Positions 1 to 12,500 of a stretch of DNA of 64,000 nt are shown here, one piece after another (position 1 is the first letter of the stretch; every line of letters starts with the position of its first letter). The stretch is taken from NCBI GenBank assembly GCA_013400115.1, contig VXBP01001845.1, positions 708,648 to 772,647 of the forward strand, read 5' to 3'. The position numbers and the translations under genes are program-made. The notes below the pieces were generated by a model, which saw only the letters and a program-made list of their open reading frames with translations, was not told the DNA's origin and ran no database searches. This DNA comes from Rhinopomastus cyanomelas (Eukaryota > Chordata > Aves > Bucerotiformes > Rhinopomastidae).

Positions 1-478
1 CCTTCATCACCTTTGTGGCTCTGTGCTGGACTCATTTAGGCAAAGGAAGAAAATCCACCTCCTTCACACCAAACCCCAGCAGTTCTACATCACAAACAAC
101 CTGGAATCTCCTGCAGCAGCTCTGCTTCCACCCTGAAGAGAAGTTTGAAAAGTCAGAGGAAATCAATGGCTCAAAATCGGCATTTTTTTGTAGCCTTAGA
201 AACTTGGAAGAGTCTGGGGAGCAGACAGACTATTGACTTGCCTGCATCATCTCAACTGTACTTATTAAACAAGATCCCACACGCAGGACAAACTCTACCA
301 TATGTGTGCAGAAGGGGGGGAAAAGTGTTTTCAGGGCTTTTTATAAATGAAACCTCCTTTGTGGCCAAAACAAAAAAAAAAAAATGCAAAGAGAAGGATG
401 ATGCTGGAACTAAAACACCGAGATGCTGCAGCTGCACAAACAAATCCGTGCTGTTCGCCAGCAACGGCTCCTACTTAC

Positions 479-570
479 TGGCAGTCCAGATACGTCGGCT
501 TGTAATAAAACGGTGGCATTTTCGATTCGTACTTTGCTTTTGCTACATTGTTCCCGTTTGAGGCCATAAA
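479..570 (-). CDS. ADAP1: ADAP1 coding exon 3
   Basis: 92 bp, too short to show as a long open frame. The acceptor is TTTGTGCAG and the donor CCA|GTAAGTA. It encodes FMASNGNNVAKAKYESKMPP and then FYYKPTYLDC, matching the ArfGAP segment of ADAP1 that follows AQVE. It ends in phase 2, so the next exon should begin by completing a CAR (Gln) codon. Confidence 0.93.
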
Positions 571-3500
571 CTGCACAAAAAGAGGAAAAAACAGAAGGAA
601 TTAGAAAAACAGAAAGAATACAGACCCTAACGGTATTTTCCTTTAGTCCTCTTTTGCTTCTACTGAGTAACAGGATGATGAGGATGGAGCCTCTGTTCAC
701 TTGCTAGGAGGTTCCACTGAATCACAGAACATTAGGGATGGGAAAGATCATCTAGTCCAACCCGCCTGGCAGAGCAGGTTCATCTAGATCAAGTTGCACA
801 GGAACATAATCAGGTGGGTTTTAAACCAGAGAAGGAGACTCCACAACCACCCTGGGCAGTTCCTTCCAGCGCTCTGTCACCCTCACTGGGAAGAAGTTCC
901 TTCTGATGTTTATATGGAACCTCCTGTGTTCCAGCTGACACTCGTTGCCCCTTGTCCTACCACTAGATGACACTGAGAAGAGCCTGGCCACATCCTCCCA
1001 ACACCCACCCCTCACATATTTATGGACATTAATGAGGTCACCCCTTAGTCTCCTCTTCAGTTTTCTCAGTTTCCCCCAGGCTGCGTGCAGGAGGGATGCT
1101 GTAATCACAGAGTCACAGAACATTAGGGATTGGAAGGGATCTCGAAAGGTCATCTAGTCCAATCCCCCTGCCACAGCAGGACCACCTAGACTAAGTTGCA
1201 CAGGCACATATCCAGGCAGGTTTTAAATGTAAGGGCTGTATCTGCAAGCCAGGGCTCAGGTTATTATTGCCACAGCTCCTCCAGCTTAGTGTGGCGCTAG
1301 GGACAGGTCTGCATCCCAGTGACACAGGTACAACCTGCACTGGTCCCCACAGGAGCATGAGGCAGCATGCAGTGGCATTTCCTCCCACAGGCATGGGAAT
1401 GAGATGGCTCCCAGTGAATCCAGCACAGGAACTGGGCAACCAGAGGGCAAAACCCAGCACTGACAGTAAGTCTCCTGAGCTACAGTCCCAGCCAGGTAAC
1501 AGTGCTCCATCACCCTCATTGTGAAGAAGTTCCTTCTCATATTTATGTGGAACCTCCTATGTTCCAGCTTACACCCATTGCCCCTCGTCCTATCACTAGA
1601 TGACACTGAGAAGAGACTGGTTCCATTCTCCTGACACCCACTCTTCAAATATGAGATATTAATGAGGTCACCCCTCAGTCTCCTCTTCTCCAAGCCAAAG
1701 AGACCCAGCTCCCTCAGCCTCTCCTCATAAGGGTGGTGTTCAGGTTTACACATCTAATCTAGTCTCAAAACCCAAAACCCAGGAACGGGAAAACCTGGGA
1801 CTACTTTCCTAGGAAAACTCACAACTCCACAAGCTGCAGCTTCCAGAAGAACCTCAAATCCACAGCCTCCAAGATAAAGATCAGGGACTGGTAGCACTTT
1901 TTGTGTCTTTAAAGGCACCACCTCAAAGCACTTCGGTTTCCCGGGTCAGTTAGTCTCCAGCAGCATCACCTCAGTCTTGGCAGGCACAGAGAGGATTTGT
2001 ACTGTGAGGGCTCAGTGTTTCAAGACGTGAGTTCAAGTGGAACAAAAGCAGATGGGGCTGTGCTGGGTAGGGGTGGCGACTAGAGGTCTAGTGTCTAGTC
2101 TAGTCGAGAGGGTAAGAAAAAGAAGACAATTTCTTTAAAATTAGTAAAGTCTACGCTCTATTTCATCAACTTTTCCATAAAGGTAGGGGACAAACCCTCC
2201 CAACTTTGTCCTGCAACAGCTACCTCATTTTTCAGTCAGCGTCATGGACCTTATTCCCACATCCAGAAGTTATCTAGACAGGTTTCCTCAAGCCCAGTCT
2301 GCTGGGGCACCTTTAGAACGGACTCGTGTTTCGCAGTTCTGCTGGTAAAGCTCAGCAACCCAAACTCACTGGCACTTCCAGTCTCAGTTGCACCTACCTC
2401 CACTTGAGCGTCATCCCAGTCATCCAGACGGACAGACTTCACCTTGCTGACTTGGGGAATGTTGCGGTGGATTCCCGAACAGTTCAAGCAGATGAAGATC
2501 CCTAGGCTGTGGGATGCCCAGTCCGGGTCTGAAAGCAAGAAGGAATGAGAGAACTGCTCAACTGATCTCCTGGATGCAGTGCAGGAGGAAGGAGAGCTGG
2601 GGCAGGACAAGGCACAGCAGGGGAGTCAGGAGACACTTGGCTAAAGTTCCCTGCTTTTAGAGGAGTCAGATAAGTAAAGGCGCAAAACAGAGAGACATGT
2701 GCTTGTGTGAACTGACAGCAGCACACATCCCACTAGCCATTAGTAGATGTGCAACCTCCAGAGCAGCTGTTCCTCTCAAAACCCAACTCACAGACAACTG
2801 CATCCACCAGAGACCCCCAAAACTCACCCCATGCCCACACAAAGAGAAGAGGCGAACGCCCCTCCTTCACCAGCAAATCCCACCCAGGCGCTGCATGGGC
2901 AGACATCCCACCAAACAGCTCATGAGAACTGGTAACGCTGCTCCCTCGTCCTGCACTTTATTTTTTAGCTTGTTTTATATTTTCTATTTTAGACTTCCCA
3001 CTTTGTATTTTCTGTATTCGATATTTTCCATTTCCTATTTCCTTTAATGTATATTTTGGTTTGCTTGTTACAGTGCTCCACAGACCTTCCCCCCGCAGCT
3101 ACGGCCGCCCAGCGGCGCAGCCCTCCGTGCCAGGAGGTTTCCAGCTCCTGCCTCGACAGAGAAGCGCTGCCCGTGGCCGCTCTGCACTTCACCCGAGCAG
3201 AGCCACGCGCTGTTTACAGCCCCGAGCTGACGCCTCGCACAAAGCACTTTAAACACAAGTCCCTCCAAATTCCAGCTCGGGAGAGGCGCCGCCTGAAGCG
3301 CGTGAGATGGAGAAGAACCAGAGGAGGGCAGAGGCCAGGGGCAGGACACATCCACCAGTGTCCCCGCACTGCTGTGCTGTTAACTCCCATATAGGGGTCT
3401 TTGTTCGAGCTCCAAGGCGCAAACGTCAGCTCCTGCCATCCCAGCTGTGCCCCAGCAGAAAGGGCTTCCTTGCCAGCCACCAAGTAAATCACTAAGTCCT

Positions 3501-6500
3501 CCAGCACTCCGCCATGGAGGTCCCCTCGCCCCATCCTCCCCCAAACCCACAGGGCTACAGAATCATAGAATCATTAGGGATTGGAAGGGACCTCAAAAGA
3601 TCATCTAGTCCAATCCCCCTGCCACGGCAGGACCACCCAGACCAAGTCATACAGTCAGTCAGGGTTAGAAGGGATCACAGCATGGGGCTGTTGAGTGGTG
3701 GTGGTGGGGGGTCTTCCCTTCTCACAGACCCTCCTCAGATGTTTAATCCCCCGCAGCAATTACCCCAAGCCCTTGCTGCTCACAGCACAGCAATCGTTTA
3801 TAAGACGCAAGGGAAGGCGCTTCCTCTCCTCATGCACGTTGAGGGCCTGGCTGTGCCATGCAGTGGGGCCACACAGAGGAGCATCAAGGTCTGTCACCAG
3901 CTCCTGCCCATAGGGACAGCCACCAGGCTCCCTCAGCACACCCTGGGGAAGGCAGACTTGGTTCCCCGTCTGAGCACAACCACCAGAGCTAAAGGAGCAG
4001 CCTCATCAGATGTGGCAGGATGCCCACCCAGGAAAGGGGAATAAATTCCCACAAGTCCTATCAGCTGCAGCCCCCTTGGCACGGAGATGGCACCAGCAGC
4101 CACAAATAAAGGTGGATTTCTCTGTTCCACAATGGTCTCCCATCCTCATGCCAGACCCTGATGCCTACAGCTCACGCCTGGCAAACACAAAACCAGTCAA
4201 GTTGATGTAAGTGATGCAAGCAACCGGCTGCTGCCCACATCCAGCCGTGCCAGGGAGGACACGGGGATCATTCTAGTACCCCCACAAGGAGGGTGACTTG
4301 GCTTCACAGCACAGCTGATCTCAGAGACCCCCTCTGCTCCAATCACAAAGATTGCTGCCAGTCACTGGGTTAAAGGTTGGCCCCAAGAATCAGCAGATCT
4401 GTGCACATCTCAGTGCTTGAACTCCTCATGTTGGCCTCTCCTATTCTCCAAACACACGGCTGTAGTCAGTGTCTGGGAACTGTCAAAGCTCCTACAACAG
4501 AAACAGTCCAAGATGCAGCAACTGCTGCTCCAAGGTAGCCCAGGACCACGGGACCAAACTGTGTTAAGTCAGGCAAGGTGAGAGCATCAGGGGCTGCTGT
4601 TGAAACACCCATCCACGGAGGAGGACTCTTCTGACTCCATGTAGAATGGAAGAAGGCATGAAGAAGAGAGCAGGTGACTGGAGGACAGGCCAGCCTCAGG
4701 GCAGCAGTGAGGAAAAGGAAGCCACAGCAGCAAAGTCTGGAGTTGGGAGCTGATGTGGCCTCCACCTCCTTGTGCTCAGCACAACCACCCCATGATAATT
4801 AAGTCTCGCAGTGGCCAGCTCAGGGAAATGGCTACCAGAGCATGTCATCCAGCCAGGGATGAGGACACAATTGGGTGAACGAACACCCTCTGAGATCCTC
4901 AGACCTAGCTGGGGGAGACTCCAGCTCAAGTGGCCACTGAGCCAACTTATAACCAAGCTGTCTCATTGCAGGCAAACAGCACCTCAAGGACAGGTTTCAG
5001 TGACAGAGCTGTCTCCTGCCACCAGCAGTATTTTCTTCAGATCAGGCACTAAGACAGCATCCCTCCTGCTCCTCACTATGCCGAGCCATGTCTCCTAAAA
5101 AGTAAAAGCTGAGCTATATGCAAGAGCACACACACGTGGCTTCCAGAAGATGGCAGAACCTCAGAGGAGTAGACAGAGATGACTGGGTCAGTGGTGACCC
5201 AGCCCTTGGCAGGGATGACCTCAGCTTGTTCAATAAACCCACACCTACAGGCTCTGTCCTCCTGAACACCTTCCTTGCAGTGATCCTCTCTGGCCTAGAC
5301 CCCAGATCCAGGTCCATCCAATATCACTCCTCTCAGCACACTCCCAGGAGCATCCCGACACTGGCTGCACAATTCACTTGACTCACCAGACCAGCAGGTT
5401 GCCTTGCTGATCTGTATTAGTAGCAACTTCCCCTTCATTGCTCTTCTGGTTTTAAAAATACATCTTGCTTAAGTCCAAAATCACGCAGCAAGGGGGGATG
5501 TAAGAGCTGTAGATGCTCCAGTGACTGTGTGCTGCTGCTTTCCTGTGACCGCTGCAGCCCAGAACCACTCCAGTTTGGCAACTGGATTAAGAGTCAAAGG
5601 GAACATCAGGCAGGATGAGAGTTCAAAGGCTTCAGGCACTGAGTTACCTCACGCCAAAACAGTGCTGAGTAGCAAAATCCCCCCAGAACCAGCTGATCTG
5701 CCAGGGAAGTCTCTCTGAAATGTGTCTCTTACGCTCTCCTGGCTGAAGATACCTAACTGAGGCAGCAGCCAGCCTGGGCCTTTCCTGAACTTCAGCTGAA
5801 AACCCAAAGCAGTTCCCAAGCACTGTGTGAACAAGCCAGGGGCTTACAGACCCACGTGAACTCCCAGGCTAGTGCCTGTCTTCCTGTGACCCACCCATGT
5901 CATCACTGTGCCCATGGACAGGAAAGAGGAGAGTGGAGGGATGCCTGACCCTATCTTCTGGAGGGCTCTGCCAATGTTGCTTCCTCTTCCCACCCAAGCC
6001 CTGCACTTGTGGCACCATTTCTGAAGGACACCAATTGCTGTGAGACCTCTACATCTTCTTGCAGATCATCTGCTGCCTGGGACGAGCACCCACACCTGCA
6101 GGGGTGCTCTTCCCGTTGTAAGGCTTGGTGCTTCTGGTAGCTACCACATTCACCCAGCACATCAGTGTCTCTCTCCACTGCTGCTCTCCAGTACAACTAA
6201 CATGAACAATTCTCAGGTCAGGAACACAGCAGATGCTGCCAGCCATCTTCAACCCCACCATAATCACAGACTCCAAGCCTTCAGACAACTGCACCACTAC
6301 AGGCTCCAAGAGAAGAAAACTTATCAAGCACAGGAATAAATTCTCACGAGCATCTTCATAGGAGACCAGTGAGTTTGGGGCAGCACCGTTAGCGAACCAG
6401 GCTGTGGCTGCATGGTGAGTGGTGAGAAGGCTGTCCAGCAGTGAGCTGAGGTCTCCACTGCCAGCTAGAACATGACCTCCATGCTGAACACTACTGGGGG

Positions 6501-9500
6501 AGTTCAGCAATTTTATTTAAGCCATTTTATCTGAGCAGGGCCCAAAGAAGTGCCTCTACATGGCAATGTCTCAGCATCTGGGCTTTTTAGGCAAATACTG
6601 CAAATAGTTCTGCTGTCCCCAACAGAAGGACACAGAACTGTTGGAGCGAGTGCAGAAGAGGCCACAAAGATGATCCAAGGGCTGGAGCATCTTTGCTGTG
6701 AGGACAGGCTGAGGAAGCTGAGGTTGCTCAGCTGAAGAAGACTCCGTGAGAACTTTGGAGCTGCCTTCCAGTACCTGAAGGGGAACCTACAAAAAGGCTG
6801 CAGAGGGACTTTTCCCAGGGAGATCTATCCCAGAAGGACAAGCAGAAATGGTTTAAAACTGAAAGATAAGAGGTTCAGACTATATCTTAGGAAGAAGTTC
6901 TTCAGAACAAGGATGTAGAGACTCTGGAATCAATTGACTGGAGAGGCTGTGCCTGCCCCCTCCCTGGAGATGTTCAAGGCTGGGTTACACGAAGCCTTGA
7001 GGAACCAAGTCTAGTTGCAAAGCATGTCCCAAACCAACCTGGATGTGTTCCTGTGGGATCTGCTCTAAGAACCTGCTCTAGATGGACTGGATGATCTCCA
7101 GAGGTCCTTTCCAACCTCAACCATTCAGCGATTCAGGACAGGTGCAGAGGACATTAACCTGCTGACATGAAGCTCCTGCACCAGGATTATCCTCACCAAC
7201 ACCAAGTCCAAGGGCAAGAACCTTTGCTTGCCAAGAAAGGTTGGACCAAATAATTCTTGAGGTGCCTTCCAACCTGGGATTCTATGACTACAATTCCATG
7301 ACTCTATGATTCTATTCCCACCTCCAGTAGAGGACATGGTGCTGTACTGGAGCACCACGGAGGTGTTCAAGGCCAGGTTAGATGAAGACTCGAGCAGTCA
7401 AGTCTAGTTGCGAGGCATCGGTGCCCATGGCAGGGCACTGGAGTGGGTGATCTCTGAGGTCCTTTCCAACACGAGCCAGTCTGTGATTCTACGAGAGCCC
7501 AGAAAAGATGATTTTTTTTTTCCCCTGAGCCTCCAGAGTTCCAAGCAAACAGCCGTGAAGACTAATGAGGACCCTGCAGTACGCCTGGATTCCACACCAA
7601 TTACTTCATTCCATTATGTCAGGCCAAAAGGGACAAGGACTAACAAGGAGCACGGGCAATAACCAAACCACTGTAAGCGCTGAGTCTGTTCCCTCCAGAG
7701 CAACCAACACCCGCCCCGGAATGTGGCAGAGACTTCTGGTCACTCGTGAACAGATCTGACAACTTCCAAAAGAAAAACTGTGCAGCTTCACTGTACAAAT
7801 TAAATAAACAAACAACATCAAGCTCAACACAGGAGAAAGGCTCTGGGGGGTATTTTCTCACCATTGCTCATCCGAAAGGGAAGGCACAGCCAGAGGTTGG
7901 AGAAGCATCTGAAGCAAAAGTAGAAGACTTGGGCTAAATTCAGCAATTAACTTCCCCACCCAGCCCTTCTGCCACCACCACAGGCCCCAGGAAAACACAG
8001 AGCGCAATGAACCCCACAGCCTCAACCCCACGTCACGGAGCACAGCCCACAGAGGGGAGAACAAAGGCTGGACCCAGGAAAACTGTAGAAGAGGAGAATC
8101 AACATAAGTCACAGGAAAATTTACACAAATTAAAACGACAGTAGAAACAATTGAAAGTGGGATGACAACTGAATTTATCTATTTTAATCAAAAATCGGTA
8201 TTTTCTGTAGGCAGAACATAAACTCAGGGTTCCCATTTGAAAATCCTGAGGTGCCACCAGCTGAAGTAAAATCACACGAGGCAGAGCAGTAACAGGCTCA
8301 AAGCGGGCATGAGATGAAAGGAAGAAGAGCCCCAAAACTGACTGGGTATCCCCACATGTGCACCTTTTGCCTTAAACCAGAGGTGTGTACCTGTGAGAGC
8401 AGGGTCAGTGCACAGCACCGCCCTGATAATGCATCCCCCAGCACACACACCGTGGCCTGGTCCTTCACTAGCTGTATGGCTGCACCCACCCTACACTAGT
8501 GGGTGGGAGCTGGTGTTCTCTTGGGATGGAGATTCAACAGATTTTCTGGGTCTCTCTCCCTGTTTGAGGTGATACAAACTATTCAGAGGGGAGGAGGACA
8601 TCCCCAGTCAGGCAGAACCCTTGGTACCCCACGCTGAAAAGGTAGCTCATGCCTCGTGGTACAGGGCATAACCACGGGATTTTGGAGCAATCACCACAAG
8701 CTGTTGATTACCTAAACGCCCCAGCGAGGAGAACCTCGTGTTCAGTGCTTCAGTTCTGTTCCTATTTACTTTGGGGAAGGATCAGGAGGTTAATAAACAG
8801 ACCCTGGTCATGCATGTTTAAAAATAACAATAAAAGACATTAAAAGTGAAGCCAAGCAGCCGCCCACCAACACTCCTCTCTAAGTAGGAAAATTTTTCAG
8901 GGAAGGCACTAAACTTGCCAAGAGCTTTTCATTCAGCTGGCAGGTCTCAGCAGCCCCCTCTGCTCTCTACCCGCAGCCCACAGCCAGGCTGCAACCCAGC
9001 GTCAGGGCTGGACAGAAAACACCATCACATTGAACCCCCTTTGTCTCCAAAGGTCCTTTTTTAGTGGCACTGAGCTAAAGACAAGCGCTGTGGGGTTGTT
9101 TTTTCCCCTCTGACCCCCACCCCCCCAATGCCCAGGGAGAAGGGCTGGCAAATTCTCTGGGGAAAAAATGAAAAATCACTGTTTAAGTGAGAGGACAATG
9201 GAGGTGAGGGAACAAGTTTCCAGTTTTAGCTTAAAAATGAAAAGCCCGTTTCACGCCATTAGAGCGGTGGAGCTCTGGAACAGCTTTCCAGTAGGAGGTA
9301 GTGGGGGCAAGAGAGAGATGAGAACTAGCTGCGAGGCAGAGCCCCATCACTCCACGGAGGGGCCGGGAGAAGCTGCAGATGACAGCACGCGGCAGGACGC
9401 GGTGACTCAGTCGGTTCTGTCTTCCTGATCCGTGGATTTAGGACCGGTGGTTTGACAGGGAGAGGGCTGAGATCAAATCCTTTTTGTGCCTTCCTGAATC

Positions 9501-12500
9501 CTGAGTGAATCAAGCAGCCCCCAGCACTCACGTGTTCCCTTTAACCACCACCCTCACTTCATGACATCAAGGCAATGCTTTGGGAACAAGAAGATGCTGG
9601 GGCTGCAGGGAAGCTGTTTACAACCACCTCAGCCACACACCGCCCACCCTCAGGCTTCTATAATGCTGTTCCACCAAATACCAGAGCTGCTCGGCTTTGC
9701 AGCACAAAGCTCCAGTACCAGGCAAAGGGCCCTCCACTGAGCTCCTTCTGCTCTTCTTCCAACCGCTCATCCCCTACGAGCCCCGAGGACTGACGCCGAC
9801 GTTACCCGGGGTCCACGTCCCAGTGATCCAGCCCCAATAAGAAAGATGAAAATGATAAAAATAAGCCCTGTAAACTGCTGCCGGAGGGTTTAAACTGGAG
9901 GACGGCTTTGATGGGATTTCCATTTCTGTCCTCAGAGCCTCCTCGTCCTCCTACAACGCGAAATGATTCTCACTCACGGAAACACAAGCCTAAGTCACAG
10001 AAAAACGGAGTAAAGAGAGAAATACTCAAGGTCTTATTATGCCCCGAGATAACCATCCGTCTCATGACGTGAGGAAAGATTGCCTGAGACAAAGAACCAT
10101 TTAGGGGAGAATGAGAGGAAAAAAAAGGCTGAACTGCCACATTAGTCTCCAAGAAAAAAAGGTTATTCTAATGCGCGGAGAGCCGCTACCACCAGCAATC
10201 CAGCGCGATGGCTCGGTTTGCACTTAAGGCTGCGTTTGCCACGCTCTCCTCTCTATGCAAGCACCTCCTGAAAGCCTCCGACACAGACGGCTGCAAAGCA
10301 GCAGCCCGGACCCTGCCTCCAGCACAGAAACGTGTAACAACATGCCCCCCAAATCCCACCAAACGACTTCGTTAGAGCTGCTCAGCCTCAAGCGTGCAGC
10401 CACGGCAATCTCGTTCCTCACTGCAGACACGGATGACGTTTTCGCAACCGAAACGTTTTCTTTTATTCAGAACAACCCTTCACTGCACATTCAGGGTTTG
10501 TAAAGACACAATTAATAAAAACCCTAACTGGAAACTGAAGCAAAACCCAGCGGAACCAACAAGAAACCTGCAAGGGCAGAAGGTAACATCTCAGGTTGTT
10601 TTCCACTCTGATTTTCAGCTTCTACCTTAGCATCCTTCCTGCGCTGCCAGGGCCACGGCAAGCCTGTTCTCCCTACCTGAGACATGCCCTCAAAACCTGG
10701 GAGGAGCCTTTGGAAACTCTGCTTTTGCGCGAGAGATTTTTCTGCCAGACGTATACACAGGTCCAGGGGAAGGCACCAACCTGACCTTTCTGAGCCTCAC
10801 ACTCGGTATCACGTTCCACCCTGCTGCAAGCGGACAGATCCCTGCACAGTCACAGGGAGCACACATGGCTTGAGCAGAGCAGTCTCGTCTGCAGGACTTG
10901 GCTGCTTAAATCATTCTCAGTCGTGATTAAGTGGTAGATTCTGGCCCAGGCTTTGCCACGATGTCCCCAAGGAGATGTGAAGACCCTGCAGTTACTCTCG
11001 CAGCGTGGGAGGAAAAGCACTGCCTCCCCAGCGCTCCCTGTCCATCCCCAGCGCTGGTTTTTTGCATGGTCACAGCTTCGCTGCAATGATGCCAAGCTGG
11101 GAGCTCCTTTGCCTCGGGAACCCAGGTTTCTGTTACACGAGTGCACAACACCTGGGCAAGCCCCTCACTCCAGGGGTATGGCTACCAAGCCTCACCCAAG
11201 CACCAAAACAGTAACAAAAGAAATCAACCTCTTGTCAACAGAGAAGAATAAAAACCCCAACACTTACACTGACTAGCAAATGTCCAAAACAAATACTTCC
11301 AAGAGCAAAAGAAACACCAACTGGCTTCCAATATACAAATTGAAGTGACTAAGAGAATTTTCTCCTGTTACGTTTCTGACCTATCCTATTCTTTGTTGTG
11401 AGCTAAATGGCCACTTCTTGGAAGGGATCCTGTGTTAACAGAGACTCCAGGGAAAGGAACACACCCACCTGAGAAGCAGCAATAACAACTTAGGGATGCT
11501 GACCTTTCTCTTACCTCCAGCTGTAGCACATCAGCCCTAAGACAATATACACATGTGGGAAAACCCAAGCACACGTTGCTCTTTTCATCTTCTGTTCATT
11601 CCCCTTCTGCTTTCCCTTTCATTCTCACTTTATTTTCTCTGCTTTAGTACTTTTGTAGCATCTAGGTGTCCCCTCAGTCCCTGCTCTCACCTTCCTCTCT
11701 CTGTGCATCTTGCTTTTTAGCAAAGAACATACTTGCACCCCATGCTGGAGGTTCTCTGGACACCTATCGGGCATTGTCTCATGCCCACAAAGACCTGGCC
11801 TGCCACACCTACCCAGGATGAATGGCAGAATCCAGCCCGAGTATTTTACATATCATCTACAGACAGAAGTTGCATATCCTGTGTTAAGCTGCCCGGGGGC
11901 ATCTTGAGTTTATTGTAGCTCCCAGGTGGAGGAGCACATTAGAGCACCATGAGTAGCTCCCATTTGCTTAAGCTAAAGCAAAGTGATCACTAAAGAAATT
12001 GGGTTGATGAACAGAGATCCAGTCCCAGGGAAGTCATGCTGCAACAGTCCAGGAGAGAGGCTGAATGGTATTAATAGAGCACACCTTGTGTTACAAAAGA
12101 CTCTGGCCCACATTCTCCTGTCCAAATTGCAGATTGACTAAGGCTTTTCTGCATGCAAACGTCACCAAAAGCAAGACAAAGTTTTGTCGTTTAACAAGCC
12201 CACTTGGAGACTTTAACCACAACCCTCTTTCACTGATGTGAGTGACTTTACTAACCTCCAGCTTCACCTCCATCGCACTGATGCTGAGAAACTTCCCATT
12301 TTGCAGAGGAGCTTTATATCACACACAGGGCCAGGGAGGATTGCCCCATTGATCTGAACGGCCCAGGCTTGTAAAGCCTCCCCCAGAACGGAATACTTTA
12401 GGCAGACACCTATTTGGTGACCCCAGTCTACGCTCACTAAAGCACCCCAAAGACAGGTCGGTACAGTTACAGCAGGCAGCAGATGGGTGGGAGCAGGCAG

